Source: Jeotgalibaca sp. MA1X17-3
GTDB taxonomy: Bacteria > Bacillota > Bacilli > Lactobacillales > Aerococcaceae
NCBI RefSeq assembly: GCF_021513155.1
Contig: NZ_CP090983.1
Span: forward strand, 1,659,001-1,723,000
DNA length: 64,000 nt
Reading direction: 5' to 3'
Part shown: in pieces, positions 21,085-31,278 of the stretch
How the letters are laid out: each line of letters starts with the position of its first letter
Numbering within the stretch: position 1 is the stretch's first letter
Translations under genes and position numbers: made by a program
The notes under the pieces: generated by a model
Told to the model about the DNA's origin: nothing
The model's input: only the letters and a program-made list of their open reading frames with translations
Databases searched by the model: none

Positions 21085-22866
21085 TTACTCTGAATCACTT
21101 TGGAATTGGCTATTATATAGTTCATAATAGAAACCATTTTGACTAATTAGATTATCGTGTGTTCCTTGTTCAATAATCTCTCCTTTGTCCATCACGAGAA
21201 TTAAATCTGCATCTCGAATCGTTGAAAGACGGTGGGCAATCACGAAGCTTGTTCTCCCTTTCATGATTTTCTCCATTGCTTTCTGAATCAGAACCTCCAG
21301 ACGAGTATCTACAGAACTAGTTGCTTCATCCAAAATAAGAATTTTAGGATCAGCAATAAAAGTTCGTGCAATTGTTAGAAGCTGTTTTTGGCCTAGAGAG
21401 ATATTAGATGCTTCTTGATTGATTGTAGTCTCATACCCTTCACCTAATGTTTGGATAAAGTGATCCACATTAGCCGCTCTAGCCGCTTCCCTAACTTCTT
21501 CATCAGAAGCTTCTAAATTACCAAAACGAATATTTTCTTGAATCGTGTCTTGATACAACCAAGCGTCTTGCAAAACCATTCCAAACTGTGAACGATAATC
21601 GGCTCTAGTGAAGTTGCGAATATCATGTCCGTCTAATTTAATAGCACCTGACTCAACATCATAGAATCGCATCAGCAAATTAATCATAGTTGTTTTTCCT
21701 GCACCAGTTGGACCAACGATTGCTACCGTTTCTCCACTTTTTACGTGTACGTTAAAGTTTTTGATAAGTGGTTGGTTCTCACTATAGCTAAAACAAACAT
21801 TTTCAAAAGTAACATCCCCGTGAATCTCTTTTGGTAAAGAAACTGCTTCTTGCTGGACAAGTTCTTCTTCATCTAGAAATTCAAATATTCGTTGAGTAGA
21901 GGCAGTTGCTGCTTGAATAACTGCCGATAATTGAGTAATAACCGAGATTGGTTGATTAATTTGCCAAACATATTGAGCTGCAGCTTGCACGTTCCCGAGA
22001 GTAATTTTTCCAGCTATCACTTCTAAAATACCAAGAACAGCTACTACAATATACCCTGCATTGGAAACTACTGCGGTTAATGGATTCATCATTCCCGAAA
22101 TAAAAGCAGCTTTAAAACCACTCTCTCTTAAAGACTCATTGATGCTTTGGAACTCTTCCACGGAATCTTCTTCTTTACCGTATAGTTTAATCACTGAGAA
22201 ACCTGTTAAACTTTCTTGTACAAAAGCATTCAACAGACCTAAGTATTTTGCTTGTCTTCTAAAATGCGGTTGGGAAATTTGAGATACTTTTCGAGAAATT
22301 AAGTACGCGATAGGTATCATAAAAATAGCAATAACAGCTAGTTTCCAACTGATAAAGATCAACATAAATAAAGCAAAAGAGATACCTAGGAATGCATTAA
22401 TAATTTGAAGGAGAGATTGTTGCAAAGCATTCGATACAGAGTCTACATCATTCGTTACTCTGCTAAGAATATCTCCAAATGGATGACTATCAAAATAGGA
22501 GATAGGCACATGATTTAATTTATTGTCTAAATCTCTTCGCAAATCTCGCATTGAATTCTGAACAACGTTTGCCATCAGGATTTGTGAATAGTAAGTTGTA
22601 AATTGGAATATAAGAGCTCGGACAAAATAAATAACAAGTATTTTAAATAAATATTCATAATTGATCCCAGCTCCTGGTATGTTTTTCAACATATCTGCAA
22701 CATTATTACCTAGTTCTGTAATAGCCAAACCAAGCACATACGGTTCAAGAACACTGACGATGCTCATCACAATAGTTAAGAAAAGTGCACTGAAAAATTG
22801 TATCTTATACACGTTCAGATACTTCCAAAGTCTGAGTAATTCATTTTTTTCTTTTATAATCTTCAT
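21085..22866 (-). CDS. ABC exporter half-transporter with full ATPase site
   Basis: 593 aa: an exporter-type membrane domain of six segments (residues ~20-330) followed by an ATPase domain with Walker A GPTGAGKTT, signature NISLGQKQLL, Walker B ILILDEATSSVD and switch His in IAHRLSTI. It overlaps the end of the upstream gene by four bases and forms a heterodimer with it, as in LmrCD/BmrCD/EfrAB-type multidrug or peptide exporters. This partner has the catalytic Glu after Walker B. Substrate unknown. Next to the tRNA gene and outside the islands. Confidence 0.9.
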   Translation of the reverse strand: MKIIKEKNELLRLWKYLNVYKIQFFSALFLTIVMSIVSVLEPYVLGLAITELGNNVADMLKNIPGAGINYEYLFKILVIYFVRALIFQFTTYYSQILMANVVQNSMRDLRRDLDNKLNHVPISYFDSHPFGDILSRVTNDVDSVSNALQQSLLQIINAFLGISFALFMLIFISWKLAVIAIFMIPIAYLISRKVSQISQPHFRRQAKYLGLLNAFVQESLTGFSVIKLYGKEEDSVEEFQSINESLRESGFKAAFISGMMNPLTAVVSNAGYIVVAVLGILEVIAGKITLGNVQAAAQYVWQINQPISVITQLSAVIQAATASTQRIFEFLDEEELVQQEAVSLPKEIHGDVTFENVCFSYSENQPLIKNFNVHVKSGETVAIVGPTGAGKTTMINLLMRFYDVESGAIKLDGHDIRNFTRADYRSQFGMVLQDAWLYQDTIQENIRFGNLEASDEEVREAARAANVDHFIQTLGEGYETTINQEASNISLGQKQLLTIARTFIADPKILILDEATSSVDTRLEVLIQKAMEKIMKGRTSFVIAHRLSTIRDADLILVMDKGEIIEQGTHDNLISQNGFYYELYNSQFQSDSE

Positions 22867-24593
22867 GCTAACTCCTCCTCTCTCATTTGGGAAGAAGCAA
22901 TGTCATAATAGATTTGACTAGTTTTTAAAAGTTCCTTATGGGTTCCTTCAGCAACCTTTTCTCCTTTATTCATTACAATAATTTTGTCTGCATGAAGGAT
23001 GGTACTCACTCTTTGCGCAACAATAATTACCGTAGAATTTCCTGTTTCTTTTTTCAGGTGTGTTCGTAGTTTGATATCGGTTTGATAATCTAATGCTGAA
23101 AAACTATCATCAAATATATATACATCTGGTTTTCTTACAACAGCACGAGCGATTGAAAGACGCTGCTTTTGTCCACCAGAAAGATTGCTACCACCTTCTG
23201 AAAGATGCTCTTCAAATTTTTCTTCTTTTTGCTGAATAAAATCCCTTGCTTGAGAAATATCAGACGCTTTTTCCATTTCTTGAGAAGTAGCATTCCATTT
23301 ACCATAACGGAGATTCTCCGCAATGGTACCCGTGAAAAGTAAAGAGGTTTGAGGGATGTAACCAATTTTTTTACGGAGTGCTTTTAGATTATAATCTCGT
23401 ATATCATGTCCATCAATCATAATACGTCCTTTTGTTACATCATAAAAACGAGGAATCAGTTGCATCAGAGTTGATTTCCCACTCCCTGTACTACCAATAA
23501 AAGCAACGGTCTGCCCTGGATCAGCAGTAAACGAAATGTTCTCTATAACAGGAGTATCTTTGTTATCTGGATATGAAAAAGTGACATCTTCGAAACGGAT
23601 ATAACCATGTGTCTTTGTTTCTGTAATTCCTTTTTCGTTCGGTAAAATAGAACCTTTAGTTTCAAATACTTCTTTGATACGCGTAGCTGAAACGGCTGCA
23701 CGAGGGTACATCATAAATACAATGGCAAAGTTCAAAAAAGAATATAGTGCAAAAAAACTGTACTCTATATAAGCAACAAGATTTCCTAGCTCTAATATCC
23801 CTGTTTCAATCTGTGAAGCTCCAAACCACATAATGGCAATAATCACTATATTTAATATGAGTGCAAAAAGTGGTTGTGTCCAAGCCATCAGATGGAATAA
23901 TTTTTTGGATACTTTACTATACTGTTCATTAATTTCACCAAATCGCAGAACTTGAAAATTTTCTCTAACGAAAGCACGAATTACTCGTAGTCCGGAAAGA
24001 GACTCTCTGAGATTCATATTAATTTTATCTAAGTTTTGTTGTTGAGCTTCTGATAGAGGCTTAGATATTCTACCAATAACAATTACAGCCAAAATCATAG
24101 CTGGGAATGCTGGAATTAGAACACTAGAAAGAGATGGACTCGTTATAAAAATCATATAAAAACTTGCAAAAAGCATGAGAACCGTTGATAAGCCCATTCG
24201 TAATATCATCTGGCTAAATTGCATCAGTATAAAAGCGTCATTTGTTACTCGCGTTACTAAGGAAGAAACGCCCAATCGATCATATTCTTCATGTGAAAAA
24301 CTTTGAATTTTACGATACATATCATTGCGCATATCGGCAGTCATCTTACTGGTAATGTGACTGGTAGAATAAGACACAATGGTTCTACCAACAAATCCTA
24401 CTACAGCAAACATTGCCATAAATAAAGCTATTTCACTAATCATAGAACGACCCTCTCCGGCCACTGCTCCATTAATTAAACGAGCCAGCATCGTAGGCAA
24501 TCCTAACTCTACAAAAATAAAACCAAACGAACCAATAATATTTAATAGTAATAACTTTTTATATCGAACGATATAACTCCATATTAAGGACAT
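22863..24593 (-). CDS. ABC exporter half-transporter with degenerate ATPase site
   Basis: 576 aa with the same architecture: membrane domain, then Walker A GSTGSGKSTL, signature NLSGGQKQRLS and Walker B VYIFDDSFSALD, where Asp replaces the catalytic Glu; the switch position is Gln (VAQRVSTI) instead of His. Such a degenerate site is the mark of heterodimeric exporters and fits pairing with the downstream gene. Start ATG at 24593 behind AAGGAGATGATGAA; upstream in-frame codons are not needed. Confidence 0.9.
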   Translation of the reverse strand: MSLIWSYIVRYKKLLLLNIIGSFGFIFVELGLPTMLARLINGAVAGEGRSMISEIALFMAMFAVVGFVGRTIVSYSTSHITSKMTADMRNDMYRKIQSFSHEEYDRLGVSSLVTRVTNDAFILMQFSQMILRMGLSTVLMLFASFYMIFITSPSLSSVLIPAFPAMILAVIVIGRISKPLSEAQQQNLDKINMNLRESLSGLRVIRAFVRENFQVLRFGEINEQYSKVSKKLFHLMAWTQPLFALILNIVIIAIMWFGASQIETGILELGNLVAYIEYSFFALYSFLNFAIVFMMYPRAAVSATRIKEVFETKGSILPNEKGITETKTHGYIRFEDVTFSYPDNKDTPVIENISFTADPGQTVAFIGSTGSGKSTLMQLIPRFYDVTKGRIMIDGHDIRDYNLKALRKKIGYIPQTSLLFTGTIAENLRYGKWNATSQEMEKASDISQARDFIQQKEEKFEEHLSEGGSNLSGGQKQRLSIARAVVRKPDVYIFDDSFSALDYQTDIKLRTHLKKETGNSTVIIVAQRVSTILHADKIIVMNKGEKVAEGTHKELLKTSQIYYDIASSQMREEELA

Positions 24594-24899
24594 TTCATCA
24601 TCTCCTTTTATCCTTTTATTTGTCTTGATTAGAATCATCAGTATAGTTTATCTAAAGTTCCTCGAAAGGTCTATAGACAAATACCGAAATGCTCACAATA
24701 ATTTATTTTCCCTAACAGAAATAACTATTATTCCTTAATTTTTTTCAAGAATTAGATGTAGATAGAAATCTATGCGAAATAAAGCATACTGTGGTAAAAT
24801 GATAATAGCAATTGTATAGAAAATACAATAATGGACCGGTAAGGAAATTTAATTGTTTTTTTCAATGCGAAATAAAAGAAAAAGCAGGAGTGATCACAT

Positions 24900-25115
24900 A
24901 TGTTATTTAAAGTTACATATCAACCAAATTTATTTGATGTCCCTACAAGAGAAACAACTCTTTCCTTGTATATGGAAGCAGAATCTGAAGTTGATGCACG
25001 TAAGATATTGGAAGACAACACCCCCTACAATATCGAATTTGTTCAACCGATTGAAGGAAAACATCTGGAATACGAAAAAAATAATCCCGAGTTTCAACTT
25101 ACGGAGTTTTCTTAA
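24900..25115 (+). CDS. rpoY: RNA polymerase epsilon subunit
   Basis: 71 aa, the usual length of RpoY (DUF1447), the small Firmicutes subunit bound to core RNA polymerase. Sequence FKVTYQPNLFDVPTRETT, then EAESEVDARKILED, is characteristic. Start ATG behind GGAGTGATCACAT. It overlaps the RNase J start by one base (TAATG), the conserved rpoY-rnjA pair. Confidence 0.93.
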   Translation: MLFKVTYQPNLFDVPTRETTLSLYMEAESEVDARKILEDNTPYNIEFVQPIEGKHLEYEKNNPEFQLTEFS

Positions 25116-26791
25116 TGAAACCGAATATTCGTAATAACGAAGTAGGAGTATTCGCCCTTGGGGGTTTGGGGGAAATTGGTAAAAATATGTATGGAGTCCA
25201 ATTCCAAGATGAAATTATCATTATGGACTCAGGAATCATGTTTCCTGAAGACGACTTACTTGGAATTGATTATGTCATTCCAGATTATTCATATTTAGTA
25301 CAAAATAAAAGTAAAATTAAAGGGCTTTTTATTTCTCATGGTCATGAAGACCATATTGGAGGAGTACCTTTTCTATTGAAAGAACTGAATGTACCTGTTT
25401 ATGCAGGTGAAATTGCACTCGCTCTGATTCGAAATAAGTTAGATGAACATGGTCTTTTGCGTGATGCAGTGCTTCATGAAATTAAAGACGATACGATTGT
25501 TAAATTCCGAAAAACAAGCGTTAGTTTTTTCCGTACTACCCATAGTATTCCTGATACAAGAGGAATTGTAGTTAAAACTCCTCCTGGAAATATTGTCTTT
25601 ACAGGAGATTTCAAGTTTGACTTTACTCCTGCAGATGGATTACCTGCTGACTTACATAAAATGGCACAGTTAGGTGATGAAGGAATTCTTCTTTTAATGA
25701 GTGATAGTACAAATGCAGAAATTCCTCATTTCACTCAATCAGAACAAATTATCGGAAAATCACTTGCAAATATTATCCAAAAAGTAGAAGGTCGAATTAT
25801 CTTCGCATCGTTTGCTTCGAATATTTCCAGATTACAACAAGTAGTTGAAGTTGCAATCAATACAGACAAAAAAGTGGCTGTATTTGGTAGAAGTATGGAA
25901 AACTCAATACGAACTGCCCGAGAACTAGGATATATCATAGCACCTGATGATTTATTTATAGACAGTCGTGAATTGAATAAGCATCCTGCTGATAAAGTTC
26001 TTATTTTATGTACGGGTTCACAAGGAGAGCCAATGGCTGCACTTAGCAGAATTGCAAATGGAACTCACCGCCAAATTACCATTCAACCTGGAGACACTGT
26101 TATTTTTTCTAGTTCACCTATTCCAGGAAATACTACTAGTGTAAATCGAGTTATCAATCAGCTGTTAGAGGCTGGAGCTGAAGTTATTCATGGAAAAGTG
26201 AATAATGTCCATACATCTGGTCATGGTGGTCAGCAAGAACAAAAATTAATGCTACGTTTAATGAAACCTAAATTCTTCATGCCCGTGCACGGTGAATTCC
26301 GTATGCTAAAAATTCATGCTGGTTTAGCAGAACAATGTGGAGTGCCTACTGAAAATAGTTTTATCATGGAAAATGGAGACATCCTTGCGTTGACAAGCGA
26401 CACCGCTCGTCCCGCAGGTAAATTCCCTTCATCCGACGTTTATGTCGATGGCAAAGGAATCGGTGATATCGGAAATATCGTTTTACGTGATCGTCATGTT
26501 CTTTCTCAGGATGGCTTAGTTGTTGTAGTCCTCACAGTTGATTACAAACGAAAACAACTAGTAGCTGGTCCAGATATCTTATCTCGTGGTTTCATTTATA
26601 TGCGAGAATCAGGAGATCTTATCAGTGAAGCACAAGGAATTATCAAAAAAGAAATAAATGCAACACTGCATTCTGAAGGAAAAATAACGGAAAAACAAAT
26701 TAAAGATACTGTTTCTTCTGCTATCCAACCGTATCTGTTTGAAAAAACAGCACGGAAACCAATGATTGTACCCGTTGTTATGAGTGTTTAA
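25115..26791 (+). CDS. rnjA: ribonuclease J1
   Basis: 558 aa metallo-beta-lactamase/beta-CASP RNase with 5'-3' exo- and endonuclease activity in mRNA decay and rRNA maturation. The zinc motif is SHGHEDHIGG (HxHxDH) near residue 75; later metal and phosphate-pocket residues lie in FTGDFKFD and VHTSGHGGQQEQ. The C-terminal domain ends at ~558. Full family length. Translationally coupled to rpoY and closed by a bidirectional terminator at 26805. Confidence 0.96.
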   Translation: MKPNIRNNEVGVFALGGLGEIGKNMYGVQFQDEIIIMDSGIMFPEDDLLGIDYVIPDYSYLVQNKSKIKGLFISHGHEDHIGGVPFLLKELNVPVYAGEIALALIRNKLDEHGLLRDAVLHEIKDDTIVKFRKTSVSFFRTTHSIPDTRGIVVKTPPGNIVFTGDFKFDFTPADGLPADLHKMAQLGDEGILLLMSDSTNAEIPHFTQSEQIIGKSLANIIQKVEGRIIFASFASNISRLQQVVEVAINTDKKVAVFGRSMENSIRTARELGYIIAPDDLFIDSRELNKHPADKVLILCTGSQGEPMAALSRIANGTHRQITIQPGDTVIFSSSPIPGNTTSVNRVINQLLEAGAEVIHGKVNNVHTSGHGGQQEQKLMLRLMKPKFFMPVHGEFRMLKIHAGLAEQCGVPTENSFIMENGDILALTSDTARPAGKFPSSDVYVDGKGIGDIGNIVLRDRHVLSQDGLVVVVLTVDYKRKQLVAGPDILSRGFIYMRESGDLISEAQGIIKKEINATLHSEGKITEKQIKDTVSSAIQPYLFEKTARKPMIVPVVMSV

Positions 26792-26804
26792 ACAAGATAT
26801 AAAT

Positions 26805-26839
26805 AAAAGAGGAAACTGCTTAGGCAGTTTCCTCTTTTA
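26805..26839. terminator. bidirectional terminator
   Basis: AAAAGAGGAAACTGC TTA GGCAGTTTCCTCTTTT, symmetric with A and T runs; it serves rnjA and the convergent 26849 gene. Confidence 0.9.
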
Positions 26840-26848
26840 TTTGGTTAT

Positions 26849-27151
26849 CTATTTATCTTTATTTTCATGGAAAAAATATTCTGGCTCGCCTTGTTTTTCA
26901 TCAAAGCCTACTTCTAAATCATATCCACTAAAGAACCACTCATCACCAGATTCAGCAAAGTACGGAATACCATTCACTTCAGTAATTCCCATAGGATCTG
27001 TTGGTTTATCAACATCTATAGCTAACGAGAACCCTTCATGAACCTGAGTATCCCCGTATACCTTTCCTAAAAAGCGGACCCCTTTTCCTTCAGAAATTCC
27101 TAATTCATTTTCAAACCACTTTTGAGCTTTCTCACTAATCATTATTTTCAT
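26849..27151 (-). CDS. HesB/YneR-family protein
   Basis: 100 aa. MKIMISEKAQKWFENELG, then VRFLGKVYG and GFSLAIDVDKP, matches the HesB-like/YneR branch of the A-type Fe-S scaffold fold. The three Cys of true IscA/HesB scaffolds are absent, so a cluster-carrier role is not supported; biological role unknown. Single gene with its own leader, convergent to rnjA. Confidence 0.75.
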   Translation of the reverse strand: MKIMISEKAQKWFENELGISEGKGVRFLGKVYGDTQVHEGFSLAIDVDKPTDPMGITEVNGIPYFAESGDEWFFSGYDLEVGFDEKQGEPEYFFHENKDK

Positions 27152-27288
27152 GTATGTATTGTCGGAAATAACTCCGACTCCCCCTCTCTATATTGTTTCA
27201 TAAAATAATCATAACATAGAGAAGTTTTCTAGGTTAACAATTTGTTTTAAATAACTGAAAATTAAATATTAGATTTTAATTTTTCTAC

Positions 27289-27921
27289 TTATTCAACTAA
27301 TTCATGCTTAAATGCATAAATTGTGGCTTGAGTTCGATCGCCTACTTCTAATTTATTTAGAATATTCGATACATGAGTCTTTACTGTTTTTAATGTTATA
27401 AAAAGCTTATCAGCGATATCTTGATTGGAGCACCCTTCTGCTATTAGCAACAGAACTTCCATCTCTCTTGCGGTTAAATCTTCGTGAAGGTAGTGCGGAA
27501 TTCGTTTTGTTAGTTTTTGAAGCATTTTATCAGTAACTTCTGGCTCTAGTACTCGCTCTCCTTTATAAGTAGATCGAATGGCTTCAGCAATTTCGTGTGC
27601 TGATGATGTTTTTAACATGTAACCAGCTGCTCCTGCTTCTAATGCAGGATATACTTTCTCATCATCAAGAAAGCTTGTTACAATGATAATTTTAGCTTCT
27701 GGCCATTCTTTTAGAATTGCTTTTGTTGATTCGATTCCATCCATCACTTCCATTACTAAATCCATTAAAATAATATCTGGACGGAGTGAAAGTGCCATTT
27801 CACATCCTATTTTCCCATTTTCAGATTCACCAACTACTTCAATATCATTTTGAATAGATAAATAAGCAGAATATCCTAACCGAACCATTTCATGATCATC
27901 TACTATTAAAACACTTATCAT
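27289..27921 (-). CDS. liaR: LiaR-type response regulator
   Basis: 210 aa NarL/FixJ-family regulator. The receiver domain has the acidic pocket VLIVDDHEMV and phospho-acceptor Asp in PDIILMDLVMEVMDG; the C-terminal LuxR-type HTH reads LTAREMEVLLLIAEGCSNQD, then KTVKTHVSNILNKL. It is the output of the LiaFSR cell-envelope stress pathway, which responds to lipid II-binding antibiotics and antimicrobial peptides. It follows liaS by 15 bases. Confidence 0.92.
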   Translation of the reverse strand: MISVLIVDDHEMVRLGYSAYLSIQNDIEVVGESENGKIGCEMALSLRPDIILMDLVMEVMDGIESTKAILKEWPEAKIIIVTSFLDDEKVYPALEAGAAGYMLKTSSAHEIAEAIRSTYKGERVLEPEVTDKMLQKLTKRIPHYLHEDLTAREMEVLLLIAEGCSNQDIADKLFITLKTVKTHVSNILNKLEVGDRTQATIYAFKHELVE

Positions 27922-27936
27922 TTTGACACCTCTTCC

Positions 27937-28986
27937 TTAACTTTCCATCGTATTAGGGATACGAATATCTATAATCGTACCCTGATTAGGAAAACTGATA
28001 ATTTTTAACGTTCCACCTAAACTGGTCACTCTTTCTTGTATGTTCATTAAACCATAACTACCTGTTTTTTGGATGGATGTATCAAATCCAATCCCATCAT
28101 CAAAAATACGTAGATTGATTTCTTTTGAATTTTGAGTGAGATAAACTTCTAAGTTTTTTGCTTTCGCATGACGTAGAGTATTGGATAGTAATTCTTGAAT
28201 AATACGAAAAAGATGATCCTCAATTCCCGGTATCGTATCAATCGAAGATATTTCTCCTTTTAATTTAATTTGAATTTTAGTTCGTAATTCATTTAATAAT
28301 TGCTCGATGCCTTTTTTCAAAGTTTTTCCTTCTAATTTTACCGGTCTTAAATGTAACAGTAACGCTCTCATCTCTGATTGAGACTCATTTACAATTGATT
28401 CAACCATCGCTAATTGCTTTTGAATATTCTCTGGTAATGTATCTGCTTTTTCATTTATTGCCGATAAAATCATCATTCCTGCAAATAGCTGCTGACTTAC
28501 TGAATCATGTAACTCTCTTGCAATTCGATGTCTTTCTTGTGACAAAATTTCTTCTTTTGTCTCTTTTCGAGGGATACGAGGTAAACTACTCAATTCTTGT
28601 ACTTCTCTAGAAAGTAAAACAAGTTTACTTCGAAGCAGATTAATCTCTTCTTTTATTATCTCAGAACCTTCTGCTAAAAATAAGTTGTTCGTAACAGAAT
28701 TTTCAGACTCAACGATTGTATAGTTTCCTTTATTTAATAATTGTAGTCTTTCTACGATTTCTTTTTCCAATTTAACTAGAGAATGCTGCAGTACCCATGA
28801 AAAGGTAAGGCTAAGAAAAAAAATAACCGCACCTAAGAAGAGAAAAATTGGAACACTAAAATTTTCAATACTCAATAAATCCGGAAAAGATAAAAAAGAG
28901 CGTAAGGAAAATAACGTTGCAAGTACCGTTAATAAAAGAATAAGACCTAAAGTGAAAAAAAATCGAAAGAACGTCTTGATTTTCAT
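27937..28986 (-). CDS. liaS: LiaS-type sensor histidine kinase
   Basis: 349 aa. Two membrane helices (about 8-30 and 45-68) enclose a very short external loop, typical of intramembrane-sensing kinases. HisKA_3 dimerisation domain with phospho-His in RHRIARELHDSVSQQL; HATPase with DDGIGFDT and GSYGLMNIQERV. It overlaps liaF by four bases and is held inactive by LiaF in unstressed cells. Likely phosphorylates the downstream LiaR. Confidence 0.92.
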   Translation of the reverse strand: MKIKTFFRFFFTLGLILLLTVLATLFSLRSFLSFPDLLSIENFSVPIFLFLGAVIFFLSLTFSWVLQHSLVKLEKEIVERLQLLNKGNYTIVESENSVTNNLFLAEGSEIIKEEINLLRSKLVLLSREVQELSSLPRIPRKETKEEILSQERHRIARELHDSVSQQLFAGMMILSAINEKADTLPENIQKQLAMVESIVNESQSEMRALLLHLRPVKLEGKTLKKGIEQLLNELRTKIQIKLKGEISSIDTIPGIEDHLFRIIQELLSNTLRHAKAKNLEVYLTQNSKEINLRIFDDGIGFDTSIQKTGSYGLMNIQERVTSLGGTLKIISFPNQGTIIDIRIPNTMES

Positions 28987-29717
28987 AAATAGATCACCTC
29001 AACATCTCCAATTAACGTACTACAAACAATCTTTATCTTCCTAGAAGCACTATGATAATCCTCATCAACTATCGTAATTGTTTCATTAGATAGGTGGTAA
29101 ACTTCTTGATTAAAAATCAGGTTACCTTTTAGAACAGAATGTTGAACGGATACTCCGACCCCTAACGGAATAATGACCTTCGTATGTCCCAATCCTTTTC
29201 GAATTAAAATTACATTTTGTTCATCGGGAAGTAGTGTATTTCCTAAATCAATGATAGTATCTCCCATTAAGATAGAAATATTGATATTATCCCACTCAAA
29301 AATATCACTGCCAATTTCTTTGTTTCCAAGCCACTGTTGCTTTCTTCGAACACCTACTTTGGAATCTGGCTCTCTACTTTCAACACCAACGTATCTTTTT
29401 TTCTTCCAAGGGATATCAATAAGTGAATCTAAATTTAAATCTTCTAAAATATTTCCACCTTGCATAATAAAATAAAACATAAGTAAGCCAACCATTACCC
29501 ACGTAGTAAAGATGGATAAAACACTCAGAATAAGCATGAACCAACCAATTGAGAGATACAAATTCCTCTTTTTCGGTTTTGTTTTACTTAATACAATTAG
29601 GATAAATCCGATTAATGAAATCAATAATAAATCAAAGTTACGAAACAGTTGGTAGAGAGTAAAAAGGAATAACAAGCTTTCTAAAAACAAAAAAAGCTTT
29701 AAACCGATCTTATCCAA
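28983..29717 (-). CDS. liaF: LiaF-type inhibitor membrane protein
   Basis: 244 aa. Four hydrophobic segments occupy residues ~5-100 (FLFLESLLFLFTLYQLF, LLLISLIGFILIVL, GWFMLILSVLSIF), then a soluble beta-rich DUF2154-type C-terminal domain (ISILMGDTIIDLGNTLLP, GVSVQHSVLKGNLIF). It heads the liaFSR operon and restrains LiaS. Length and gene order match the family. Confidence 0.9.
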   Translation of the reverse strand: MDKIGLKLFLFLESLLFLFTLYQLFRNFDLLLISLIGFILIVLSKTKPKKRNLYLSIGWFMLILSVLSIFTTWVMVGLLMFYFIMQGGNILEDLNLDSLIDIPWKKKRYVGVESREPDSKVGVRRKQQWLGNKEIGSDIFEWDNINISILMGDTIIDLGNTLLPDEQNVILIRKGLGHTKVIIPLGVGVSVQHSVLKGNLIFNQEVYHLSNETITIVDEDYHSASRKIKIVCSTLIGDVEVIYL

Positions 29718-29843
29718 ATTGCTCGCCTCCCATTCTATAGTTTTCTTTAAGTATACAGGAATCTTCTCTAAAAAAACGCAAGCTAAAGGCGGGTTGTAGA
29801 TGCGACTTTAGTCTCATTGTTTTCTTTTCCATTTAAATATCTG

Positions 29844-29883
29844 AAAAAAAGACAAGAAATAGCCCTTTTGCTATTCCTTGTCT
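29844..29883 (-). terminator. greA terminator
   Basis: On the - strand AGACAAGGAATAGC loop GCTATTTCTTGTCT followed by TTTTTTT. Confidence 0.85.
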
Positions 29884-29894
29884 CTACACCTATA

Positions 29895-30377
29895 TTATTT
29901 AAAACGTCCTACATTAGTAATTTTAACCATCATATCTCCACCCGGAGTTGCGATTGCTACTTCATCACCAATTTTTTTACCGATTAAAGCCTTTGCAATT
30001 GGAGAATCATTAGAAATTTTACCTTCTAAAGGATTAGCTTCTGCACTACCTACTATTGAATAGGTTTCTTCTTCGTCGTCAGGTAATTCTTTGAAGGTAA
30101 CTGTTCTTCCTAAAGAAACAATGTCTTCAGCAATATCTGAATCATTAATAATCTCTGCAAAGCGAATCATCTTCTCAATTGTTGTAATACGACCTTCTAC
30201 AAAAGCTTGTTCATCTTTAGCAGATTCATATTCTGAGTTTTCTGAAAGATCACCAAAACTTCTAGCAATTTTAATTCGTTCTACAATTTCTCTTCTTTTA
30301 TTTACAATTAAATTTTCTAATTCTTCTTCTAATTTCTTTTTACCTTGTTGAGTCATTGGATATACTTTTTCAATCAT
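29895..30377 (-). CDS. greA: transcription elongation factor GreA
   Basis: 160 aa. The N-terminal coiled coil carries the catalytic acidic tip SFGDLSENSEYESAKDEQAF; the C-terminal FKBP-like domain contains NPLEGKISNDSPIAKALIGK and DEVAIATPGG. It binds the RNA polymerase secondary channel and promotes cleavage of backtracked transcripts. ATG at 30377, with GGGAG upstream, gives the family length; eight further upstream codons are ignored. Lies at the end of the mltG-udk-greA series. Confidence 0.95.
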   Translation of the reverse strand: MIEKVYPMTQQGKKKLEEELENLIVNKRREIVERIKIARSFGDLSENSEYESAKDEQAFVEGRITTIEKMIRFAEIINDSDIAEDIVSLGRTVTFKELPDDEEETYSIVGSAEANPLEGKISNDSPIAKALIGKKIGDEVAIATPGGDMMVKITNVGRFK

Positions 30378-30603
30378 TAAAATCAAACTCCCTTTTGTCA
30401 TGTTCTATTCGTCACAAAAGAAAAATGGGTACGCTTTAGTCCTCTTATTACAGCTACTCATTTTGGTAGATGTGATAAAAGCAGGCATCCATTTTTAACG
30501 GATACCTGTCTCTAAAAGCTGTTTCGATTGTGTGTATCTATTCTTAATATCAGTGATAACAAAATAACATTATCTATAAGAAAAAGCAATATTTTTTTTG
30601 CTT

Positions 30604-31248
30604 TTATGATTGTTTTTGGACATTATCATCACTTGTTAAGATAGTGGCTATTTTTGTAGTCATCAAATCGATGGCTACTTGGTTTTTTCCACCTTCTGGG
30701 ATAATAATATCAGCATATTTTTTTGTAGGTTCTAGAAATTGTTGATGCATCGGTTTAACTACAGAAAGATACTGTTCAATTACTTGGTCCAAAGTGCGTC
30801 CTCGTTCTTCAATATCTCGTTTGATGCGGCGAATAATTCGAATATCATCATCTGTATCGACATATACCTTGATGTCCATTAAATTTCTAAGTTCTTCATC
30901 CTCTAAAATAAGAATTCCTTCTACGATGATGACCTCTTTTGGTTCCCGATGGAACGTATCATCACTTCTAGTATGACGAGTATAATCATAAATTGGTTGA
31001 TCTATACTTTTCCAAGAAATCAATTGTTTTAAGTCTGATATGAATCTTTGATTATCAAATGCAAAGGGATGATCATAATTGGTTTTTAATCGTTCCTCAA
31101 ATGGGAGATGACTTTGATCTTTATAGTAGAAATCTTGTTCCAATAGTAAGATTGATAAATCAGAAAATTTATCAAAAATGGCTCGACTGACACTTGTTTT
31201 CCCACTGCCAGAACCACCCGTTACACCAATTACGATAGGTTGTTTCAT
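30604..31248 (-). CDS. udk: uridine kinase
   Basis: 214 aa. P-loop GVTGGSGSGKTSVSR at the N-terminus, substrate-site YYKDQSHLPFEER, NYDHPFAFD and the lid region RRIKRDIEERGRTLDQV. It phosphorylates uridine and cytidine in pyrimidine salvage. Full length for the family. It follows mltG by about 30 bases, so the two are likely co-transcribed. Confidence 0.95.
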   Translation of the reverse strand: MKQPIVIGVTGGSGSGKTSVSRAIFDKFSDLSILLLEQDFYYKDQSHLPFEERLKTNYDHPFAFDNQRFISDLKQLISWKSIDQPIYDYTRHTRSDDTFHREPKEVIIVEGILILEDEELRNLMDIKVYVDTDDDIRIIRRIKRDIEERGRTLDQVIEQYLSVVKPMHQQFLEPTKKYADIIIPEGGKNQVAIDLMTTKIATILTSDDNVQKQS

Positions 31249-31278
31249 TTATTTCTCCCTTTCTGTTTCTTCTGAGTT